From Sporichthyaceae bacterium (GTDB taxonomy: Bacteria; Actinomycetota; Actinomycetes; JACCUZ01), in the NCBI GenBank assembly GCA_013698395.1, contig JACCUZ010000057.1, positions 1-14,475 of the forward strand: a DNA stretch of 14,475 nt. Reading direction: 5' to 3'. Shown one piece after another: positions 7,848 to 14,326 of the stretch. A program made the position numbers and the translations under genes. The notes beneath the pieces were generated by a model. That model was not told the DNA's origin. It worked only from the letters and a program-made list of their open reading frames with translations, and did not search any database. The stretch's first letter is position 1, and each line of letters starts with the position of its first letter.

Positions 7848-7931
7848 GGATCCATCATCTGAGTCAACACATAGGTACCGACAGAAACTCCGCCGCGGAC
7901 GTGCTCCGGCGCGGGTTGCCGCCGTACTGCT

Positions 7932-8414
7932 CTAGGGGCTCTCGTCGTAACTGGCGGACAGCTGCCGCTCCGCGCGAAGCAGGGCGATCTCGGCCTCGAA
8001 GTCGGCCAGCCCGTCGAACGCCCGGTAGACCGATGCGAACCGCAGGTAGGCGACCTCGTCGAGCTCGCGTAGCGGCGTGAGGACCGCCATGCCGACCTCG
8101 TGGGCCTCGATCTCGGCCACGCCGCTGGCGCGGACCGCCTCGTCGACCCGCTGGGCGAGCAGCGCGAGCTCGTCCTCGCTGACCGGGCGACCCTGGCACG
8201 CCTTCCGGACGCCGGCGAGGACCTTGTCGCGGCTGAACGGCTCACTGGCCCCGGAGCGCTTGATCACGGTGAGGCTGGTGGTCTCCACGGTCGTGAACCG
8301 CTTGCCACACGCCTCGCGGGCACACTGGCGGCGGCGGCGGATCGTCGTGCCGGCGTCCGACGCGCGACTGTCGACGACTCGGCTGTCACCGTGGCGGCAG
8401 AACGGGCAGTGCAC
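7932..8414 (-). CDS. nrdR: Transcriptional repressor NrdR (ATP-cone, zinc ribbon)
   Basis: This 160-aa regulator senses dATP/ATP through an ATP-cone and represses ribonucleotide reductase genes. The N-terminal zinc ribbon has HCPFC (Cys3, Cys6) and RRRRQC...CGKRFTT (Cys31, Cys36), and the ATP-cone spans about 48-138 (LTVIKRSGASEPFSRDKV to AYLRFASVYRAF). I chose GTG 8412-8414, giving VHCPFC, the standard NrdR N-terminus, with GGAGGA (8419-8424) 4 nt upstream. A frame open to 8486 adds 24 residues with no family match. Oddly, the second zinc pair is C-x4-C (QCAREACGK) where the family usually has C-x2-C. It is the first gene of the nrdR-nrdJ unit and likely autoregulates through the boxes at 8482-8541. 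Confidence 0.96.
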   Translation of the reverse strand: MHCPFCRHGDSRVVDSRASDAGTTIRRRRQCAREACGKRFTTVETTSLTVIKRSGASEPFSRDKVLAGVRKACQGRPVSEDELALLAQRVDEAVRASGVAEIEAHEVGMAVLTPLRELDEVAYLRFASVYRAFDGLADFEAEIALLRAERQLSASYDESP

Positions 8415-8418
8415 GGGT

Positions 8419-8424
8419 TCCTCC
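8419..8424 (-). promoter_or_regulatory. Ribosome binding site deciding the nrdR GTG start
   Basis: GGAGGA lies 4 nt upstream of GTG 8412-8414, supporting the HCPFC start over the longer open frame. Confidence 0.75.
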
Positions 8425-8481
8425 ACGCGGCTTCCTGTGGGCCGGCCTGTGCACCGCGTGTGCACGACTGGCAGATTTCTG

Positions 8482-8495
8482 GGCACATCCTGTGA
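8482..8495 (-). promoter_or_regulatory. Candidate NrdR box, start-proximal
   Basis: On the minus strand this reads TCACAGGATGTGCC. It matches the other candidate (8526-8541) at 10 of the first 12 bases and resembles the NrdR-box palindrome (ACACWAtATaTWGTGT-like). Its centre is about 73 bp upstream of the nrdR start. The match to the consensus is partial. Confidence 0.4.
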
Positions 8496-8501
8496 GTGAC
8501 A

Positions 8502-8510
8502 TGTGGATAA
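8502..8510 (-). promoter_or_regulatory. Perfect DnaA box (TTATCCACA) in the nrdR upstream region
   Basis: The plus strand reads TGTGGATAA, the exact complement of the strongest DnaA-box consensus TTATCCACA. It lies between the two NrdR-box-like sites, about 90 bp upstream of nrdR. DnaA is known to control nrdAB in E. coli; a similar role here is inference. Confidence 0.5.
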
Positions 8511-8525
8511 CTACACGGCTGTCAT

Positions 8526-8541
8526 TCACAAGATGTAGGGG
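8526..8541 (+). promoter_or_regulatory. Candidate NrdR box, distal
   Basis: The sequence TCACAAGATGTAGGGG (minus strand CCCCTACATCTTGTGA) resembles actinobacterial NrdR boxes of the type ACTACATCTTGTG. Its left half is well conserved; the right half is degenerate. Centre-to-centre distance to the proximal site is about 46 bp, longer than the roughly 31-bp spacing usual for paired boxes, so one assignment may be wrong. Confidence 0.45.
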
Positions 8542-8637
8542 TAAGCATGCCTCTCGACCACCACATGTGCAAGGGGTTCGCCATGATCGACACCGTTCTT
8601 CGCCACGCGACGCAACGCTGCAGGTCAGGACCCCAAC

Positions 8638-8657
8638 GCGGGCGTACGTCGGCCCGC
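8638..8657 (-). terminator. Weak candidate terminator hairpin downstream of HK-A
   Basis: GCGGGC (8638-8643) pairs with GCCCGC (8652-8657) around an 8-nt loop, about 30 bp after the HK-A stop codon and without a U-tract. The surrounding 8542-8685 stretch, between the nrdR control region and HK-A, shows no convincing gene; its open frames have no start site or recognisable domain. Confidence 0.25.
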
Positions 8658-8685
8658 CGTCCGGCGTGTCGCCCCAGCCTCCGAC

Positions 8686-10407
8686 TCAGCCGGCCACGGC
8701 CGGGAGGACCAGATCGATACACGTGGTGTCGTCGGAGCCGGCCACCACCAGGCGCCCCTCAAGCGCGCCGACCCGGTCCTCGACGTCGCCCAGGCCGGCC
8801 AGCTCCGCCTGGACCTCCACGTGCACGACCAGCGAGTCGTCGATACCTGCCACGGTCACCGTGGCCGGCCCCGCTGCCGCAACCGTCGCAACCACCTGGT
8901 AGGCGGTCGTCTCGACCACATCCGGGAACCGCTGCGAAGGCGCGTCGATCACGCGCAGCTGGCTGGTCTCGCTGAGCGCCCCCAGAGCCGCAGCGAGCCC
9001 CTCGTCCCGCAGGACGACGGGGTAGATGCCACGGGCGAGCGCGCGAAGGTCGGTGATGGCCCCGCGCAGCTCGGCCTCGGCGGCCATGAGCGCATCGTGG
9101 TCGCCCTGCTGTCTCGATCGTAGGAGCCGCAGCGCCAGCGACAGTCCGACCAGCCGCTGCTGAGCCCCGTCGTGCAGGTCCCGCTCGAGCCGGCGACGCT
9201 CCTCGTCCCCTGCCTCGACGATCCGCACGCCCGACGCGCGCAGGTCCGCCAGCTGGACCAGGGCCTCGGCCTGGAGGCGCTCGTTCTCCAGGCCCAGCCG
9301 AGCCGCAGATGCCAGCTCTTCCACGACGTCGGGGTTGTCGAGCAGTCCTGCGCGGTGCACGAGCACGGCGACGTCAGGACCACCGAACCGAAGCGTCGTC
9401 GCCGCGCGACCGTTGGATGGCGGAAGTGCCACGGGCTGCGCGGTCGCGTCGACATGGCGCCCGTCGCCGACGGGGTAGGCGACCTCGAGCGTCGGGTCAC
9501 CGAGGAGACCGGCCAGTGCGTCTCGCAGCCGTCCCGGCGGTGCGGCGCGATCGAGGTCGACGACGATTCGCGCCAGCGACCGCTGGGTCCGGCGGGCCCG
9601 GAGCAGGCCCCAGGCGACGGCCCCGGCGAGCGCTACCAAGGCCGTGGCTTGGGCCAACCAGAGCGTCTGGTCCAGCTCCGTGCTGCCGAGAAACCCTCGC
9701 TCGAGGCTCGAGGCGTACGACGCCACCACCGCGGCCAGGTAGGCCGAAGCGGTGAGGGAGACCCACCCTCTGACGCGGCGCCCGGCCAGGCTCGACCGCG
9801 CCAACCGCCAGGCCACCGTGAAGATCGCCACCGCCGACCACGCGAGGCCCGCCTGGACGCCGATGCGGTTGAACCGGGTCAGCAGGTCCGGACGGTCGGA
9901 GACCAGCCACAGATTCTCGGTGCAGCCGGAGCAGCCCTGGGCTACGGGACCGTAGAAGAGCGCTGGCGCCAGACCCACCAGGCCGACAGCCGTGACGTAG
10001 CCCGCGACCACCACCACGCGGTCCAGCCACGAGCTCAGCCCGCCGGCCGGATAGGCCAGTGCCACATGTGCGACGAACGCCGGGCACGCGGCGTACGTCA
10101 CCAGTCCGACCGAGAAGACGAGCGACGATGCGACAGCCGGGCTGTCCCACTCCGCAAGTAGCCACGCGCCCCCCGTGCAGACGAGGAGGAGACCCAGGTG
10201 GTTGCCCGGCCGTTTGCTCCAGTGCAGGAGACCGCAACCCACCAGGGCCCAGCCCGCGCCGAGCAGAGCTGCCGCACCTCCCGGGCTGGTTCCGGCGAAC
10301 GAGAAACCCGCTGCCTCATGGGCGACCGCCAGCGAGTAGGCGCTCAGCACCAGGCCCGCCACGCAGACCATCAGCCGAACTGGCACGTCTCGAGTGTCCC
10401 CACGCAC
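8686..10407 (-). CDS. Membrane sensor histidine kinase (HisKA_3) with intact His box but degenerate ATPase domain (HK-A)
   Basis: The 573-aa protein has about eight hydrophobic membrane segments (roughly 12-30, 43-63, 71-87, 92-119, 131-152, 182-203, 215-235, 249-269). A loop at 158-167 carries GCSGCTENLW. A cytoplasmic GAF-like linker spans 275-390, then the dimerisation box RRRLERDLHDGAQQRL (404-419), whose His412 (codon 9172-9174) is the expected phospho-acceptor. The C-terminal ATPase domain is eroded. Where the kinase encoded at 12782-14326 has SEALANVAKHA, this one has ATVAAAG, with Ala512 in place of the Mg-binding Asn, and the DDGVGG box is replaced by VQAELAG. It probably cannot bind ATP on its own. 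The start is GTG at 10407 with no good ribosome site; a later start (GTG at residue 8 or ATG at 13) is possible. It is divergent from the lipoprotein gene at 10546. Confidence 0.88.
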   Translation of the reverse strand: MRGDTRDVPVRLMVCVAGLVLSAYSLAVAHEAAGFSFAGTSPGGAAALLGAGWALVGCGLLHWSKRPGNHLGLLLVCTGGAWLLAEWDSPAVASSLVFSVGLVTYAACPAFVAHVALAYPAGGLSSWLDRVVVVAGYVTAVGLVGLAPALFYGPVAQGCSGCTENLWLVSDRPDLLTRFNRIGVQAGLAWSAVAIFTVAWRLARSSLAGRRVRGWVSLTASAYLAAVVASYASSLERGFLGSTELDQTLWLAQATALVALAGAVAWGLLRARRTQRSLARIVVDLDRAAPPGRLRDALAGLLGDPTLEVAYPVGDGRHVDATAQPVALPPSNGRAATTLRFGGPDVAVLVHRAGLLDNPDVVEELASAARLGLENERLQAEALVQLADLRASGVRIVEAGDEERRRLERDLHDGAQQRLVGLSLALRLLRSRQQGDHDALMAAEAELRGAITDLRALARGIYPVVLRDEGLAAALGALSETSQLRVIDAPSQRFPDVVETTAYQVVATVAAAGPATVTVAGIDDSLVVHVEVQAELAGLGDVEDRVGALEGRLVVAGSDDTTCIDLVLPAVAG

Positions 10408-10452
10408 GAGTGAACTGTCTGTGTTTCGGCCATTGCCGCGGGAGAGGGCTGT

Positions 10453-10480
10453 CCCTGATCCTGGACCAGCAGGGTCAGGG
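10453..10480. promoter_or_regulatory. Inverted repeat in the divergent HK-A / lipoprotein intergenic region; candidate operator
   Basis: CCCTGATCCTG (10453-10463) is repeated inverted as CAGGGTCAGGG (10470-10480), 10 of 11 matching, around a 6-bp centre. It lies in the 138-bp gap between the two divergent starts, so it could control both. It shares GTCCCTGA and CAGGGTC words with the hairpin at 12354-12399. NarL/FixJ-type regulators bind inverted repeats of this kind; binding here is inference. Confidence 0.4.
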
Positions 10481-10545
10481 GAGCGCCCCGATGTGGCAGT
10501 CGCTGAACGTTCCTAGCGTCGGTTGCACCCGACAGGAGGTGCGCT

Positions 10546-12333
10546 ATGCGAGGGAACAGAACTGCTCACGGGACGATGACAGCGGCAGTGCTCGGCTTGG
10601 CGGTTGTCGTCACGGGCTGCAACGCCCAGGCGGGCGACCGGGCCGGCGGCAACGCGACGAAGGACGTGCGCGTGCTGACGTTCGCCCAGCCGAACGATGG
10701 AGAACCCCCCGACCAGCTAGTGGCGTGGGCCGAGCAGGTCGGCCGACTCTCGAAGGGCTCGCTGCGGATCGAGTTCAAGGATGCCTGGCGATTGGGCGAG
10801 CCCGGCTATGAGACAGGGACGATCGAGGACGTCAGCATGGGCAAGGCCGACATGGCATGGGTGGGCGCCCGGGCGTTCGACCGGGCCGGGGTGACGAGCT
10901 TCCAGGCACTTGTCGCGCCGATGCTCATCGACAGCCATGCACTCCAGGCGCGGGTGTTCGACGAGGGAATCCCCGCCAGGATGACCGACGACCTCGACGC
11001 ACTGGGCGTGGTCGGTGTCGGCGTGCTGCCGGGACCGATGCGCAAGGTCTTGGGTGTGTCCAAGCCGTTCGCCACCCCCGAGGACTTTGCCGGTGCCGTC
11101 ATTGGCATGCAGGACTCCGGCGTAGCAGAGCAGACTCTCGCGGCGCTCGGCGCAACGACGCGACCCATGCCCTCGGGGGCAAGGCAGCTCGACGGCCTCG
11201 ACGGCTACGAGCAGCAACTCTCCTCCATCTGGGCAAACCACTACGAGTTGGCGGCCAAGTTTGTGACGGCCAACGTCAACCTCTGGCCCAGGCCTTTGGT
11301 CCTGTTCGCAGGCAAGAAGGTCTTCGACTCGCTCTCGTCTGAGCAGCGGAAGGCTCTGCGGCGCGCTGTCGACGAGTCCGTGCAAGGGGCGCTCGAGGCT
11401 TCGCGGTCCGAGGACGAGGAGGCGGTGCCCGAGCTGTGCCAGGCCGGCATGCGCTTCCCCGTCGCCACCGACGAGAACCTACGCTCGCTCGAATCGGCGG
11501 TGCAGCCGGTGTACGACGAGCTCAACGCCGACCCGCAGACCAAGGCGACCATCGACACGATCCTTGCGCTCAAAGCCGAGGTGGGAGCCGGTCCAGACTC
11601 TGCAACCTGCTCCGGCCAGCCGAGTGGCAGCACCCGGTCGTCGTCGGATGCCATCCCGGACGGCACGTACGAGATGACCTTGACAGACGACGAGTCCCGG
11701 AGATGCCCAGGTGACGAGGGGAACCCGGGAGGGCCCTTCGAGCTGCAGCTGCGCAACGGTGAGGTGCAGCAATACGAGCAGCGCGGAGATCAAGCCCGCG
11801 AGCTCGGCTGGTTCGGCACCTACCGGGTGTTCCGGGACCGGTTCGAGCTGACCGAGTCCAGCTCGGGCAACACCTTGACGGCGCTCTGGTCCTTCGACGG
11901 CAAGGCGCTGACCCTCAGCGACATGCAGAACGGCGCGTGCGGCGACGCCACCGTCTGGACCACGCATCCCTGGGTGCTCAAGCAGCGCGCGGCGGACCCG
12001 GCCGCATCGGGGCTTGACGGCACGTTCCAGACGACTCTGACCAAGGCCGACTGGAGCTCGCAGGGACTGAACGGGCCGGTGGGGACCTTCACGCAGACCT
12101 ATCAGGACGGCATCGTCACCGCGACCGAGCCGGACGGCGACCTCGCCTTCAGGGGGACCTACACGGTCTTCCGGGACCGGGTCGAGATCGTCACCAGCGA
12201 GGACACTCTCGTCGCGAACTGGGAGCGGAAGGGCGACCGGCTCAGGTTCAGCGACATGAGCTCAGGCGGATGCGTGGACTGCGGCCCGTACGCGGTCGTA
12301 TTCACCTCCCACCCGTGGGTGAAGGTCGAGTAG
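10546..12333 (+). CDS. Lipoprotein: TRAP (DctP-type) solute-binding domain fused to two tandem C-terminal repeats
   Basis: This 595-aa protein has a lipoprotein signal with lipobox VTGC and lipidated Cys25, so it should sit on the outer face of the membrane. Residues 41-345 resemble DctP/TRAP periplasmic binding proteins: an ADMAWVGARAF segment (101-111), VLGVSKPFATPEDFAG (168-183), DGYEQQLSSIWANHYELA (219-236) and NLWPRPLVLFAGKKVFDSL (245-263). After a Ser/Gly linker (about 353-368) come two homologous units of about 110 residues, 370-479 and 489-594. Each has DGT[YF]..TLT, GTY.VFRDR.E, a Trp-containing strand, L.[FL]SDM..G.C and a THPW/SHPW end. The ATG has AGGAGGT (10534-10540) 5 nt upstream. 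No TRAP permease (DctQ/DctM) is adjacent; the neighbours are sensor kinases and receivers, so a sensing role is more likely than transport. The ligand is unknown. Confidence 0.87.
   Translation: MRGNRTAHGTMTAAVLGLAVVVTGCNAQAGDRAGGNATKDVRVLTFAQPNDGEPPDQLVAWAEQVGRLSKGSLRIEFKDAWRLGEPGYETGTIEDVSMGKADMAWVGARAFDRAGVTSFQALVAPMLIDSHALQARVFDEGIPARMTDDLDALGVVGVGVLPGPMRKVLGVSKPFATPEDFAGAVIGMQDSGVAEQTLAALGATTRPMPSGARQLDGLDGYEQQLSSIWANHYELAAKFVTANVNLWPRPLVLFAGKKVFDSLSSEQRKALRRAVDESVQGALEASRSEDEEAVPELCQAGMRFPVATDENLRSLESAVQPVYDELNADPQTKATIDTILALKAEVGAGPDSATCSGQPSGSTRSSSDAIPDGTYEMTLTDDESRRCPGDEGNPGGPFELQLRNGEVQQYEQRGDQARELGWFGTYRVFRDRFELTESSSGNTLTALWSFDGKALTLSDMQNGACGDATVWTTHPWVLKQRAADPAASGLDGTFQTTLTKADWSSQGLNGPVGTFTQTYQDGIVTATEPDGDLAFRGTYTVFRDRVEIVTSEDTLVANWERKGDRLRFSDMSSGGCVDCGPYAVVFTSHPWVKVE
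11653..11982 (+). repeat. Protein-level tandem repeat unit 1 of the lipoprotein
   Basis: Residues 370-479 contain GTYEMTLT, GTYRVFRDRFEL, LTALWSFDGKALTLSDM and TTHPWVLK. The pattern of alternating short strands suggests a small beta-barrel or lipocalin-like fold; this is inference from sequence only. Confidence 0.7.
12010..12327 (+). repeat. Protein-level tandem repeat unit 2 of the lipoprotein
   Basis: Residues 489-594 repeat the same order of motifs: GTFQTTLT, GTYTVFRDRVEI, LVANWERKGDRLRFSDM and FTSHPWVK. It has an extra CVDC pair (576-579) where unit 1 has a single Cys (465). Divergence between the units indicates an old duplication. Confidence 0.7.
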
Positions 12334-12353
12334 CAAACCCAGCAGCGGGACGA

Positions 12354-12399
12354 GAACGGGTCCGCGCGTCAGGGACGACCCTGATGCGCGGACCTGTTC
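12354..12399 (+). terminator. Long hairpin (21-bp stem, 4-nt loop) between the lipoprotein and receiver genes
   Basis: 12354-12374 pairs with 12379-12399 around an ACGA loop. All 21 positions pair in RNA, two of them as G-U. It begins 21 bp after the lipoprotein stop and ends 20 bp before the receiver start. There is no U-tract, but GC-rich hairpins without one can terminate or attenuate in actinobacteria. The top of the stem is the 16-bp inverted repeat TCAGGGACGACCCTGA, which could also be an operator for the operon downstream. Confidence 0.6.
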
Positions 12400-12418
12400 C
12401 TGCTGCCAGCATGAACAG

Positions 12419-12775
12419 GTGGGTGTCACGCTGCTGATCGTCGACGACCACGCCGGCTTCCGGTCCTTCGCGCGAGCCCTGCTCGAGGCGGAGGGGTACG
12501 ACGTGGTCGGCGAGGCAGCGGACGGCCAGTCCGCCCTTCCTGCCGTCGACGCGCTCGACCCCGACGTCGTCCTGCTCGACGTGGCGCTGCCCGATCTCGA
12601 TGGGTTCGCTGTCTGCGAGCGGCTGACCGAGCGGGACCCGGGCCGCCCTGCAGTCGTGCTGACGTCGAGCCGCGACGCGTCGGCGTTCCGGCGGCGCCTC
12701 GCAGCAAGCGGTGCTCGCGGTTTCATCCCGAAGAACGACCTGTCCGGGCTCGCCCTCGACGCGATGACCGCCTGA
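12419..12775 (+). CDS. Stand-alone receiver domain (single-domain response regulator)
   Basis: The 118-aa protein is a complete CheY-like receiver: acidic pair Asp9-Asp10 (LLIVDDHAGF), phospho-acceptor Asp54 (DVVLLDVALPD), Thr82 (VVLTSS) and Lys105 (GFIPKND). There is no output domain; the frame ends right after the last helix. It may be a phosphate sink, a relay intermediate, or act by protein contact. The GTG start at 12419 is preceded only by a weak ACAGG; an ATG at 12411 is out of frame. HK-B starts 6 nt after its stop, so the two are probably translationally coupled and functionally paired. Confidence 0.88.
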   Translation: MGVTLLIVDDHAGFRSFARALLEAEGYDVVGEAADGQSALPAVDALDPDVVLLDVALPDLDGFAVCERLTERDPGRPAVVLTSSRDASAFRRRLAASGARGFIPKNDLSGLALDAMTA

Positions 12776-12781
12776 GCGGCC

Positions 12782-14326
12782 ATGGCTGCTGCACTCCCCC
12801 TGGCCCTCGCCGACGCGGCGGTCGGCACCGCGCTGCTCGCCGGTGGAGGGATCCTCTGGAAGCTCCGGCCCAAGAGCCGTACGGGCCTGATCATGGCGGG
12901 TACGGGGATCTGCTGGTTCGCCGGCAGCCTTGTGGGTGCGGCCGTCTTCCTCCACCGGGGGCCGCTGGTCCACCTGCACATCTCCTACCCGACCGGCAGG
13001 TTGCGCCGACCCATCGCCGTCGGCACCGTGGCGGTGGCGTACGCCGTCTCGCTGTTCGACCTGGTGGCGGCCAACAGCTGGGTGACGCTAGGACTGGCAC
13101 TGTTCGTGGCCATCGCCGCCGTGGACGTGTTCACCCGGACGTCCGGACCGGCCCGCAAGGCCGGCGGTCCCGCGCTGGGAGCGGCGCTCGCCTTCGCGGG
13201 TGTCCTGGCTCTGAGCAGCGCGAACCGGCTGCTCGGGTGGGACGCGGACCTGGCGGTCCTGCTGACGTACGACGCCGTCGTCTGCCTCGTCGCGGTTGTT
13301 CTCGTCGCGGACCTGCTCTGGGGCAGGTGGAGCGACGCGACCGTCGCGGACCTGGTCACCGTGCTCGGACGCCGGGCGGGCACCGAGGGCCTGCGCGGAC
13401 AGCTGCAACGGGCTCTCGGAGACCCGTCTCTGGACGTCGGCTTCTGGATCCCCGAGCAGGGCCGGTACGTCGACGACGCAGGCCGGCCTCTCGACGTACC
13501 GGTTGGAGACGAACGTCGGGCGGTAACCCGGATCGACGACCACGGGCAGCCCCTGGCGCTGCTCGTCCACGACGCGGTAGCTCTCGACGACCCTGCTCTC
13601 GTCGACGGCGTGGCCTCGGCCGCGCGGCTCGCTGTCGCCAACGCCGGGATGCAGGCGGAGGTGCGGGAGCGAGTGGCGGAGCTGGCGGCGTCGCGCCGGC
13701 GCATCGTGGAAGCCGCAGACACTCAGCGGCGGCGGCTGGAGCTCGAGCTCGCGTCCGGAGCGGAACAGCGACTCCAGCGGATTGACCGGTTGCTCGACGC
13801 GTTCGAGAGGGAGGTCGCCGAGGTCGGAGCAGAGAGTGTGGAGCTGCGCGGGGTCCGGGCGGAGGTGAGTGGTGCGCGGGCGGACCTACGGGAGTTCGCC
13901 CAGGGGGTCCGGCCGGCTGCTCTGGGCGCCGGCGGCCTGCGCGCCGCCCTTCCGCTCCTGGCGGCGCGAGCGACCGTTCCTGTCACCGTGGCGGTGCGCG
14001 TCGGCCGCCTTCCGCCGGCTGTCGAGTCAGCGATCTTCTTCATCTGCTCGGAGGCGCTGGCCAACGTCGCCAAACATGCGGAGGCGACCTCGGCGTCGAT
14101 GGAAGTGTCGATGGAGCTTCGCGACGATGCGGACGAGGTGGTGGTCACGGTGCTCGACGACGGGGTCGGAGGGGCCGATCCGCGCGGCTCGGGCCTGCGA
14201 GGACTGGCCGACCGGGTTGAGGCCCTCGGTGGGACCATGGTCGTCTCCGACCAACCCGTTGCCGGAACTCGGCTCACCGCGGTCGTCCCGGTCGGATCCG
14301 GTACTGGTGGTGAGATGACTCGATGA
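12782..14326 (+). CDS. Membrane sensor kinase homologue with intact ATPase domain but no phospho-acceptor His (HK-B)
   Basis: The 514-aa protein has about six membrane segments (roughly 8-28, 34-57, 79-97, 101-118, 128-147, 158-180). A linker follows (185-300), homologous to that of the kinase encoded at 8686-10407 (LRGQLQRALGDPSLDV against LRDALAGLLGDPTLEV). The dimerisation box reads RRRLELELASGAEQRL (316-331): Ala324-Ser325 replace the His-Asp of the usual HDGAQQRL, and the codons (GCG TCC, 13751-13756) are several changes away from His-Asp. The HATPase domain is complete: SEALANVAKHA with Asn428, DDGVGGADP with Asp460, and GSGLRGLADRVEALGG (469-484). It should bind ATP but cannot autophosphorylate on the normal His. 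It overlaps the next regulator gene by ATGA. Confidence 0.9.
   Translation: MAAALPLALADAAVGTALLAGGGILWKLRPKSRTGLIMAGTGICWFAGSLVGAAVFLHRGPLVHLHISYPTGRLRRPIAVGTVAVAYAVSLFDLVAANSWVTLGLALFVAIAAVDVFTRTSGPARKAGGPALGAALAFAGVLALSSANRLLGWDADLAVLLTYDAVVCLVAVVLVADLLWGRWSDATVADLVTVLGRRAGTEGLRGQLQRALGDPSLDVGFWIPEQGRYVDDAGRPLDVPVGDERRAVTRIDDHGQPLALLVHDAVALDDPALVDGVASAARLAVANAGMQAEVRERVAELAASRRRIVEAADTQRRRLELELASGAEQRLQRIDRLLDAFEREVAEVGAESVELRGVRAEVSGARADLREFAQGVRPAALGAGGLRAALPLLAARATVPVTVAVRVGRLPPAVESAIFFICSEALANVAKHAEATSASMEVSMELRDDADEVVVTVLDDGVGGADPRGSGLRGLADRVEALGGTMVVSDQPVAGTRLTAVVPVGSGTGGEMTR

Noticed and set aside
7835..7931. Cobalamin riboswitch or separate nrdJ promoter between nrdR and nrdJ
   Set aside because: Only 97 bp, no B12-box-like sequence recognised, and the TTGACT at 7862-7867 leaves no room for a -10 box before the ribosome site.
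7085..8080. Plus-strand open frame of 331 aa across the nrdJ start and nrdR
   Set aside because: Antisense shadow with Arg/Gly-rich composition, contradicted by clear NrdJ and NrdR on the other strand.
7835..8245. N-terminal extension of 137 aa on the nrdJ open frame
   Set aside because: It overlaps nrdR in another frame, is Arg/Ser-rich shadow sequence, and a strong ribosome site precedes the internal ATG at 7834.
8415..8486. Longer NrdR start adding 24 residues
   Set aside because: NrdR begins at (M/V)HCPFC, a ribosome site precedes that GTG, and the extension would overlap the control region.
8542..8685. Small gene between the nrdR control region and HK-A
   Set aside because: The open frames continue into the antisense of HK-A, lack ribosome sites and show no recognisable motif.
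8686..8990. A frameshift as the cause of the missing ATPase motifs in HK-A
   Set aside because: The other two frames do not read an N-box or DxGxG motif here, and the frame still aligns with HK-B through DRVGALEGRLVV; the loss looks like true divergence.
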